DNA from: Trissonchulus latispiculum
Lineage: Eukaryota; Nematoda; Enoplea; Enoplida; Ironidae
Direction of reading: 5' to 3'
Assembly: GCA_030248195.1 (NCBI GenBank)
Contig: JASAND010028288.1
Location: forward strand, 20,781 to 84,780
DNA length: 64,000 nucleotides
Under the pieces are notes generated by a model. It saw only the letters and a list, made by a program, of their open reading frames with translations, made no database searches and was not told the origin of the DNA. The position numbers were made by a program, and so were the translations under genes. This document shows, in pieces, positions 22,858 to 30,495 of this stretch; position 1 is the first letter of the stretch; each line of letters begins with the position of its first letter.

Positions 22858-23138
22858 TTGTAAGCGGGTCTCTTGTGGTTCATGTTTCATGCGTACGTAT
22901 GTTACTAATACATTTTCTTTGTGTATTCATTTTTCTATTTTCTAATCCTGTTGTTTTTGTTTAGGTTCTTCCTGTGATTGCTGATACGGGCCCATCTTTC
23001 CCTCCCTGGTCCTTACCTGTGGTATATGTTTGTTTTGTAAAAGTAATATTGTGGTCGGGAGGAGTACTTTACATGTTTGATTTTTGAATTAAAACGTCGT
23101 GATTATTTTCTTGATCGAAATTGTGAGTCGGCTTAAAG
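22858..23138 (+). promoter_or_regulatory. Leader before accessory ORF D
   Basis: T-rich with a strong acceptor-like site, TTGTTTTTGTTTAGG at about 22950-22964. A further 170 bases follow before the ATG at 23139. No other feature is seen. Confidence 0.3.
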
Positions 23139-26120
23139 ATGGAGGGTGAAAAAGGGGATAATGTCGAGTCGTCGCCTCCTATGGACGAGGCGCAGTCTGA
23201 ATCGTCTGCAGATGAGCCGCAGCCAGGAACTTCACAGCAGGCGGACCAGCCTGAGTGCTCAGTCTGGGGTGACCCCGGAGTCAAACTTGTGATCAAATTG
23301 CCTAAAACGGCTCAGTCCCACCTGTCGAGGTCTCTGCGGTCGCGCTCTAGCGAGGCCAAGGACTCCTCGACTGGTTCGGACGGGGATCCCGTTTTACGAA
23401 ATGCAGTAGCAGCGGCACAACGCTCTTCAGGCGAGAATCGGACTAACGCCTGTGCCCCCTTGTCAAATTTTGGGCTTGAGGAAAAGCTCCGTAAAGATTC
23501 GCCTCCCCGGTTGTACATCCCAGCCGCCATTGAATTCCAGGAAATCCTCAATTGGGAGGACACACTCAAAAACTGGGCGAGGGCTCCGAGTGGACTAGGC
23601 TCCACGATTCCAGCAGGGACAGTCAACATCATCACTTCCATGATTTCCTTGTTTCGGGAGGCCCCCGTCATTTTCGATAGGGCGATGGATGCAGGGTTTA
23701 TGACCCTTGCCTATGTTAAGTATCAGGGCTCTTTCCCTGATTCTGATTCGACTCAGACCCTGTCGGTTCTCCAGTTGGCGGTCCCCATTGATGCGCAGAA
23801 GTTCTCATCTGAGATGGACCAGCTGTGTCATCATGCGCCGCACCATTCCAGGAACAGGGTCAATATGGCCATCTATATGATTCTGTTGCCTCGTCTGTAT
23901 CTGGATGTCCCGTCGTGGACCATGATTCGGTACGCGTTACAGCCGTTGCTGTACAATACGCCGTTTCCGATTTTTGCAGTAGGGGCCCTAGATACGGTGC
24001 GGACGCTGATGACCACGCTGAACATTGACACGCGCAATTCCATCGTTGACTTGTCCCAGGTGGTGACCTATGTGGCTGAGCGCCCGGTTTCCACACAGTT
24101 AAAGCAGCGATCGCCCAATCATGCGAAGGGGCCGTTTCTCTGGATCGCCCGGGGAGATCGCAGGAAGGGCGAGGCGGCTCGCCCGGTTCCGCCTCCAACT
24201 CCGGGTCGCATGGACAAGCCATTCCGGTGGTTCCAAGAGAACATTCTGCGCTATCCCGATGCCATGATTCGTCTGACACCACACTCGGCACATGCGACGA
24301 CACCGTTACAGGAGGAGTCGGTGCTGGATTGGGCCCTTGTGCGCATACGTGACACTTATATGACGGTTCACGTTTTGTCCTTGTTTCAAAAATTGACGAA
24401 GCAAGATTATTTGGAAATCCGGCTCAAATGTGCCTATGCGCAGAAGGGCTCTCCAGCGGCTCTTTCTGATCTCGCTCCTGTCCCAGGAGTATATAATTCA
24501 GTTATCTCAGATCCGCCGTTCAAAGACACACGACCGGTTTTTCTGAAATATGAGGGTCAGAAGGGAAAGAGTAGAACTAAGCAGGTGTTTGCTTTCATTC
24601 GACCTGACTCGGATGTGGAAAGCCCGTGCCTGCCTCCCTTGGAGCACCGGGCGGCCGATTTCTTCACATCGGTAGCATCACGCAGGAACCCTCCGGATTA
24701 TTCAACGAAGCCAGAAAAGGTGCCCGGCGCGGCGAAGCGTGCGGCTGAAGCGTTGGAGATCCGGCAGGATGAGCAGGCGATGGAACTGCAGGAACATGAC
24801 GACCTACTTCCTCTGGACCATGCTCCGGACCAACGCAATTTAGTGGGCGGACCTGCTACTCCGACACCTTCGGAAGCGGGGTCTCAGTCGCCCGGGGAGT
24901 TTTCCCCTTCAAACCGTCTAATTATCCATGAGGACCGGGATTCGGCAGGTGCGCAGCCAGTGTCTGGTGCCGCGTCGGTGGGTTTTGGGCGGCTTTCTCG
25001 TCAGAGAAATCGCTCCGTTCCCCCGCGCTCGGGTATCACCGTGCACATGGACGACCTGCCGGGTTCGTCTGCGGATGTACCACAGCCGCACGGTCCTCCG
25101 GAGCGTGGTGAGGAGGAAAGGCGTGCCCAGTTCCTGCAGTATGTCCAGGCGAAGGTTGCTAGGCCAGCTAGTGCGGCCGCAGACGTGCCGTATCCAGCAG
25201 GGTGGCGTACGGACGCTCCACTGGTTTCTGAGTCGCCGGCAGCTTCTACCGAGCCACCAGCGGCTCCATCGTTAGGGGAGTCTACTAAGTCTCCCTATAA
25301 GCTCCGCAAAACGGTGGTCCCTACTTCTGAGGGCGAGGTCTCGGTGGCACAGCCGGTGCCGCCGCCGGCGGGCGTCAGTCCGTCTAGTTCGCAGGAATCT
25401 TTGCGTCACCGTTCCAAAAGCGTGCCGCCTCCAATCGTATCGACATCGTTTCCGGCAGAAGGATACCAGGTGGCTCAGGGTCTGTCTCAGCCTGCGGTCA
25501 CTTATCAGAATCTAGATTTGGGCATGTTGGCCACTCATCCATCGGTGCCTTTCGCGACAACCGCGGTGCAGGCGCAGCAGGCCGCTGTCAGGGCCAAACT
25601 TCCACCACAATATCAGCAGATTTATTCGGATATCACGGCCGTTCTGAATTCGCCTTCGTCATCGACTGCAGTTATGTCTCCGGCCGTGCAGCCACCGCTT
25701 ACTCAGTTCCCGCCACCTCAGCAGGTAGGGTCACCTATGTTGGGGGCTTCCTCAGTTCCTGTGGGAGGGGTTCAGGGGCAGGCAACACCTGTTCCAGCTT
25801 TTCCGTTGGGGGCCACCCGTGCTTTTATTACTTCTACCGATGTTTACGGGTTGGAGTATACGTGTCGCCGGTTGACGGCTGATGCATTTTTCACTAGTCT
25901 CCCGGAAATTGGTACACCGATTGGCTGTTTTGCCAATCTTCGGCATTTCGCAACAGGTGATCACCGAAATTTTGGGCATTTCCCCTCCCTGGAAGCCCTT
26001 GGCATTTGTGTATGCTCTGCTGGAGCGTGGGCCGTTCGATTTTGCGAATTTTTTCTATATCTTATATCCGGAACGTCTGGGTGCTGCTGGGGCTCAGCTG
26101 CCACGGCCGGAGACACCTAG
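23139..26120 (+). CDS. Accessory ORF D: large protein of unknown function (993 codons)
   Basis: The longest undamaged accessory frame: ATG at 23139 (MEGEKGDNVESSPPMDEAQSE) to a stop at 26120. Residues 1-110 are acidic and Ser-rich. About residues 125-470 look globular with mixed hydrophobic segments (for example LYIPAAIEFQEILNWEDTL, VNMAIYMILLPRLYLDV, FRWFQENILRYPDAMIRL). Residues 480-900 are again low-complexity Pro/Ser/Ala/Gln. I see no signal peptide, transmembrane helix, CCHC knuckle, protease or polymerase motif. An acidic head, helical core and Pro-rich tail would suit a second structural (capsid-like) protein, but that is speculation. The last 80 codons overlap ORF E in another frame and look less protein-like than ORF E there, so the true C-terminus may be a frame change near 25880-25920. 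Confidence 0.6.
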   Translation: MEGEKGDNVESSPPMDEAQSESSADEPQPGTSQQADQPECSVWGDPGVKLVIKLPKTAQSHLSRSLRSRSSEAKDSSTGSDGDPVLRNAVAAAQRSSGENRTNACAPLSNFGLEEKLRKDSPPRLYIPAAIEFQEILNWEDTLKNWARAPSGLGSTIPAGTVNIITSMISLFREAPVIFDRAMDAGFMTLAYVKYQGSFPDSDSTQTLSVLQLAVPIDAQKFSSEMDQLCHHAPHHSRNRVNMAIYMILLPRLYLDVPSWTMIRYALQPLLYNTPFPIFAVGALDTVRTLMTTLNIDTRNSIVDLSQVVTYVAERPVSTQLKQRSPNHAKGPFLWIARGDRRKGEAARPVPPPTPGRMDKPFRWFQENILRYPDAMIRLTPHSAHATTPLQEESVLDWALVRIRDTYMTVHVLSLFQKLTKQDYLEIRLKCAYAQKGSPAALSDLAPVPGVYNSVISDPPFKDTRPVFLKYEGQKGKSRTKQVFAFIRPDSDVESPCLPPLEHRAADFFTSVASRRNPPDYSTKPEKVPGAAKRAAEALEIRQDEQAMELQEHDDLLPLDHAPDQRNLVGGPATPTPSEAGSQSPGEFSPSNRLIIHEDRDSAGAQPVSGAASVGFGRLSRQRNRSVPPRSGITVHMDDLPGSSADVPQPHGPPERGEEERRAQFLQYVQAKVARPASAAADVPYPAGWRTDAPLVSESPAASTEPPAAPSLGESTKSPYKLRKTVVPTSEGEVSVAQPVPPPAGVSPSSSQESLRHRSKSVPPPIVSTSFPAEGYQVAQGLSQPAVTYQNLDLGMLATHPSVPFATTAVQAQQAAVRAKLPPQYQQIYSDITAVLNSPSSSTAVMSPAVQPPLTQFPPPQQVGSPMLGASSVPVGGVQGQATPVPAFPLGATRAFITSTDVYGLEYTCRRLTADAFFTSLPEIGTPIGCFANLRHFATGDHRNFGHFPSLEALGICVCSAGAWAVRFCEFFLYLISGTSGCCWGSAATAGDT

Positions 26121-28072
26121 CCGGGGCGTTTGTACTATGCCTGAGTTAGATCTAGGTCGTCTGTCGGATATCTCGGGCCTTTCGGATTTACTTGTCCCGG
26201 GCTCGACATTGTCGGGAAGCACTCCGGCTTCTCTGAAACACACGGTTCCATCGATTCCGGTCATGGGGGTCCAGGATGAACCTGGCCCGTCGCATCGTCT
26301 GGCGGAGGCCACTGGCGGAGCTTCTTCTTCTGAACAGCCTGGTGCGGACCCGGTTCCACAGGCCTCACCTTCGCGGCCTCCGCCGCTACCGCAGGTCCTG
26401 CAGCCTATGCCTCAGAATTTGCCATCTCTTCGTCTACCGATCCAGATTCAACCTTTCTCGGTGCAGTCGTTACCTCCTCCCCCAGTGGACCGCCATATCG
26501 TTTGGCCGGAGACGCATTACCTCCATCCGTCTAAGATGGTTCTGCGCTACCAGGGGCTGGTCCCGGGTGACTTCCCAGAGGGTATGGTCCCTACCATTAC
26601 GGTCAAGGCTTTGCCAGAATATTTGGTAGAACCTCCAGAGGGACCTTTTGAGGTTAAGCGCCATACTTCGTACAAGGACTATTCCACGCCAGAATTTGTC
26701 AACCAACTTCATCGGCGTCCTCGGGTGTCGGCCAGTGGCGAGATGCCTTATGTCATGCGGCCTTTTACGGGGCCCCAGGAGGTCGACCCGGCGTTTTGGC
26801 CGTCGATTCACTACATCATTTCCCAGAATTCCCACGCGGTTCCGTTCCGTCTGTATTCGGAGCCATATTGGCAACTAGCTTATATCTGCCAGACTTGCGG
26901 TATAAGATTGATGGCGTTTCCCACAATCCCTACTTTGTTGCCATCTATAATTATTGGTGGGAGCATCTGACCACGACGGATTTTCCGTTCGCCGTTTCAG
27001 AAAAGGTGTATAAGAAATTCTTCGAGAATCTGAAGAATCTGATCCCGGATGCACCGGTTCGGCGTAATCAGACGGAACGGACAGCGGTTACTCCGGACGG
27101 AAGTCCGTATTTCACCTTTGATATGTACCGCTGGGAAATCACCTTTGACTTTCCGCCGCTGTATAGGGACGGTGTGTTGGAGTTTGACTCCTTCCGTCTG
27201 GTGGGACGGGCGCCGCATACCTGGGGAGCTGCGGCCGCTGCTGCTGCAAATATTTGTCCTTTTATTAGGCTCTATCCTACTTACTTTCTGGCCAAAAGTT
27301 CACCAAACCGTTTTCTGGCCTATTTGGACAAAATCTCTGAGGGTTTCCTCTCGCTTGTCCAGTCCACCATCGATGTGGTTCGGGCTCACCGGTACATGCA
27401 GCCGGATATGGCTTTAAAGTATCCACAGGTGGCCTACTTCAAGGGTCCCTCTTGTGTTGGCTCCAATATGTGGAAACTTTTGGAGGATCCGGAAACCAAG
27501 GACCCCGATTCAGCTTACATCAAGTGGGGTGAGAAGAAATTTGCGGCGTCTGAGTTCTTATATGTCTATCGCATGCTGCGGGACTGGTACGGTCTCCCCG
27601 AGGCAGCTCGGGCGGCAGCCAGCATGGAATGTCCTTTCCAGGCTAAATATGCCGCAGCTGACTTTGTCAAGGCCTGGGTGCCTGCCGGGTCCCATTTGCG
27701 GAAAATCTGGCAAGCCACGGAGGGCGAAGGTATCTGACGCGTGCGCTATTTATGCTTGATATTATTCGGGCTAAGGCTGCGTCTACCTTCCACTTCCGTA
27801 AGTGGCTCCGAAGCACCGGTGTAGCTTATATTGCAGAAGCTGTTGCTAGTCGTGACCTTTACTGGTCTTGAGGCATTGACGCGGCGGAGCTCAACCGTAC
27901 TCCGGCCAATCAGATTCTACAGAAAGTTCTAGATGCCGACGGGCAAAACTGGATGGGAAAGATCTGCATGCTGGTCCGCCGGGAATTGTTTCCAAATTTG
28001 GCTCACGAACTGGCCTTGGAAGAGGCGCAGATGCATTTGCGTTATACCAAGTTGGCGACGGCTCGGCATTAG
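25882..28072 (+). CDS. Accessory ORF E: large protein of unknown function (two frame changes, one stop)
   Basis: Opens at ATG 25882 in a frame overlapping the end of ORF D by 239 bases, and runs to 26970. The coding signal moves to another frame at about 26880-26920 (open to 27737), then to a third near 27735. It ends at TAG 28070-28072 after one internal TGA at about 27869. Early residues are Pro/Ser-rich (about 26140-26500). The rest appears globular and rich in aromatic residues (HIVWPETHYLHPSKMV, FWPSIHYIISQ, PYFTFDMYRWEITFDFPPLY, NRFLAYLDKISEGFLSLVQ, FLYVYRMLRDWYGLPE). No known motif is recognised. The strong Trp/Tyr/Phe content argues against low-complexity noise. It may be a separate ORF beginning near MPELDLG (26137), or the C-terminal half of ORF D reached by a frameshift. 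Confidence 0.5.
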
Positions 28073-28079
28073 TTTAATC

Positions 28080-28933
28080 ATGTGGTGGGGTGAGACTATA
28101 TTTTGGCCCGTATCGGTTGGGGGAAATCTAGGTTGTGTTACTAACTTTGGGGGGATTTTGGCCTTTCTCAAACCTCCCTTTAGTCTTGCTTATTCGACCG
28201 ATATCACCTATTTTAAACTACTTGCTTAACCTGTTCCCCTTACTTAGAAATATTTCTCTTACTCTTGCCTCATTCTCTGGTATCGAAGCCTCTGTTGGTG
28301 TCGTTCTAATTGTACGGTGCTTTGAATTGTTATAACCACTTACGAAACTTTGGAGAACGTCTAAGTACCTATAGCTCCTTGCCCGCGTAAAGTACTTCCA
28401 TACTTTTGTCTTCAGGGTTCTGTTAAAACGTTCAACTATGCTACATTTAATGTCTGGGTTATTACAGGTGTAGTAGCGAATCTCCCTTGAGTTTAGTAAA
28501 CTTTGAAACTTTTTATTCAGAAATTCTTTCCCTCTGTCACTTAACACTTTCGGGGGTTTACGTCCTTGAGCTAGAATGTTCTCGAAAGCCGCAGTAATGT
28601 CAGCCCCCGATTTTGTTTTTACAGGCCCTACCCAGGCGTACTTGCTGAAGCCGTCAATACAGGTTAGTAAAAAGTGGTAATCGTCGTTTTGGTCAGCTAG
28701 GTTTGCCATGTCTGCTAAATCAATTTGCCACTACTTATCAATATCATGGAATACGTAACTAACGTGGGCATACTTTCGCTTAATCGGTTTGTGGACAGAG
28801 TAGGTATATTGCTTTCCCAGCCACCCTTGACTTGTTTTTGAGAAATCCCTGCTGCTTTTGCCAAAGTGTTTATACCGGAAAACGCTGAGGGTTGGGGTGG
28901 ATTGTAATATAATTTGGTTAGAAGGTCTTCCAT
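28080..28933 (-). pseudogene. Polinton integrase (rve, DDE), frameshifted and C-terminally truncated
   Basis: Reads leftwards from 28933. The N-terminal part (LYYNPPQPSAFSGINTLAKAAG) is the typical Polinton integrase start. One shift near 28712 moves into the 28709-28218 frame. In that frame the second and third catalytic residues are present: D58 (LSDRGKEF) and E93 (SIVERFNRTLK), 35 apart. The first aspartate block lies at the shift. After a stop at 28218 the same frame still resembles the domain that follows the core (GDIGRISKTKGRFEKGQ) to about 28140. Similarity then fades into DNA that also borders the retroelement ORF E. Function would be DDE strand transfer of the element. This copy is inactive. 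Confidence 0.8.
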
Positions 28934-29047
28934 TTTAGTTTTGCCAGTGCTTTACTGAAGTTAAAATGTTTCGGCTTGCGTTTTGCACCTTTTGTACGTT
29001 TATGTTTTGGTTTTCGTATCGTCCTGACTGTTTTCTCGCTTGTTGTT

Positions 29048-29311
29048 TTAGGTTGATTTACGTAGCGTCCCGTTCCAAATTGAAGTCTCTGTCTTACTTT
29101 TCGTATTGGTTCGGTTCGGTGGTTCCGTAGTGGTTATGTCTAACTTATAGGGCTTTTCCTTTAAAACCCGTCTTCTGCAATTAACCTGTTGGTATTTTTT
29201 CAACTTTGTGTCGGTAGATTCTTTACCTTTTAACTTTTCTACGACATCCTTCTCTAGAATTTCTTGGTGCTGATCGAACTCTTCAGGTTTTGCTAAGATT
29301 GAGTACTCCAT
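29048..29311 (-). CDS. Small Polinton-associated ORF, unknown
   Basis: 87 codons starting at ATG 29311, directly abutting the end of the neighbouring minus-strand ORF. Charged and Lys/Glu-rich (LEKDVVEKLKGKESTDTKLKKYQQV). Short proteins with a KLKRYxQ-type helix often accompany Polinton integrase, but I cannot name a family. The tail is Thr/Lys-rich and possibly frameshifted. Confidence 0.4.
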   Translation of the reverse strand: MEYSILAKPEEFDQHQEILEKDVVEKLKGKESTDTKLKKYQQVNCRRRVLKEKPYKLDITTTEPPNRTNTKSKTETSIWNGTLRKST

Positions 29312-29646
29312 TATTTTATAAAACTACTTGCAATACCACTGACTATCCCAATTAGCGAACCGAGGAGAGCGGGAATAAAGCCACCCTTCTGAACTATAAT
29401 TTGCTTCTTGTCTTTAAGTTTTACTTTCGTATCTCTCAAAGTTCGTAATATATTTACGTGCTTGCGTAGAGCTCTTTTGTCTGCTTCTGACAGTTCAACG
29501 TTTCCAGAAAGTACGTTTTCAATACAGTCTAGGATAGTTCGGATTAGACTAAGATCGCTGCTTTCAATGATAGCTTCTCTGACCTTTTTCTTACAGTTGC
29601 AGAGATGTATGAGACAGGGAAGATTACTTTCAAATCTCTTTGCCAT
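29311..29646 (-). CDS. Small Polinton protein with glycine-rich hydrophobic tail
   Basis: 111 codons, intact. Residues 1-85 are helical and charged, with cysteines near the N-terminus (CLIHLCNCKKKVREAI) and a Leu/Lys pattern (LRKHVNILRTLRDTKVKLKDKK). The C-terminus is QKGGFIPALLGSLIGIVSG, a glycine-led hydrophobic stretch. Proteins with a GGF.P.LL tail occur next to the ATPase and integrase in Polintons and adintovirus-like elements, where membrane-active minor virion roles (pX/pVI-like) have been suggested. That identity is only a likeness here. It is one of the few undamaged frames in the relic. Confidence 0.55.
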   Translation of the reverse strand: MAKRFESNLPCLIHLCNCKKKVREAIIESSDLSLIRTILDCIENVLSGNVELSEADKRALRKHVNILRTLRDTKVKLKDKKQIIVQKGGFIPALLGSLIGIVSGIASSFIK

Positions 29647-29710
29647 TTGGCGCTTTTATTGACCTTGAATGTGTCTTTCTGTTATGTGTTTGGTTAGGGA
29701 TTTTGCGTTT

Positions 29711-30495
29711 TTATTGAGTCTTTCCCGTTTTTTTTGGTTTCGGTAAGTATACTCCTGTCCGGTTGAAAATATCCGTTCTAAGTCGGTACTGCTCTGGGGT
29801 TTCTTGGTCGAGGTCAATTAAGAGATAACCGTGGGGCCGTGAGGTTGCGTGACTGAAAGATTCCATAAAGTAAGCGGTGTTAGTTGGAAACATTTGTCGG
29901 GCTAGATTCATTGCCGTCAGCTTGTCTGCTGGATTTTTCATTAAAACATGTATTGGCAGTTTATTCGGTTTGTTCTTTGTATACCGTAAAATAAATCCTG
30001 GGTGATGTGTATGACGCTACAAGACCAGTGGTGGCACCCCCGGGTGAACAGTCTGACCAGTTTAGAGTCCTTTTCTACCTCATCCATAAGGTCATCTAGA
30101 ATTAGTAAAATCGGTTCTGTGTTCCCTTTTAGTTGCTCTAAGTCAGGCAAACCCTCAACAAACTCTACGTCTATTTTTCGTAGGCCGCCTGCCACTCGGT
30201 AAAACACAAATAACCCTTTTTGGGGGAGGTCGGATCAGTCTATGTGCGTTTTGAACTAAAATAGTTTTGACACAAATGTAGTCTTCCCTGTTTTAGTCGG
30301 GGCGGAAACCATGCAGGTAAACGGGTGCTTGAAGTAGAGAAATTCACAAGGAATACCAGTCATTGAGCTCGCTTTTTTGTGAAATAAATACGATTGAGGC
30401 AAGGGCTCTTCCCCGTTTTTGTTGACTTCAAGAGAGAACGTACAGATTTTACTAACATAGAAGCTGTAACAGCATTGACACTTATGTTTAGACAT
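29711..30495 (-). pseudogene. Polinton packaging ATPase (A32/FtsK-HerA type), broken
   Basis: Starts at ATG 30495 with a short Cys-rich head, then Walker A (SAPTKTGKTTF). Two in-frame TAG stops lie between 30255 and 30207. The same frame resumes with Walker B (PILLILDDLMDEVE), then the LFTRGCHHWSCSVIHITQDLF sensor region. A frameshift near 29941 leads to LARQMFP, ESFSHATSRPHGYLLIDLD and TPEQYRLRT. These blocks in this order are characteristic of Polinton, virophage and adenovirus-like genome-packaging ATPases. The protein would drive DNA into a capsid, which this copy cannot encode. Damage is moderate and key residues remain readable. Confidence 0.85.

Larger units (their letters stand above)
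11437..28072 (+). mobile_element. Giant Ty3/gypsy-class retroelement with five accessory ORFs (decayed)
   Basis: One continuous plus-strand block, visibly richer in G+C and in CTCCGG/CCCC words than its surroundings. The order is: primer-binding-like site, Pro-rich Gag extension, capsid, zinc knuckle, aspartic protease, RT, RNase H, integrase, then ORFs A-E (20483-28072). Gag-Pol ending in integrase with a GPF-like C-terminus is typical Ty3/gypsy. The extra 8 kb of coding sequence behind it is not. Assignment of ORFs A-E to this element rests on orientation, continuity, shared base composition and the leader-ORF pattern, not on LTRs, which I could not find. The 3' end abuts a Polinton integrase tail at about 28075-28150. 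Frameshifts and stops show the copy is inactive, or that the assembly has homopolymer errors. Confidence 0.65.

Noticed and set aside
23139..26120. ORF D as a second Gag polyprotein
   Set aside because: It lacks a CCHC knuckle, a capsid major-homology-like pattern and a following protease; only general composition suggests a structural role.
20034..28072. Envelope gene of an errantivirus-like gypsy element
   Set aside because: None of the ORFs A-E has a signal peptide, furin-like site, fusion segment or C-terminal membrane anchor that I can see.
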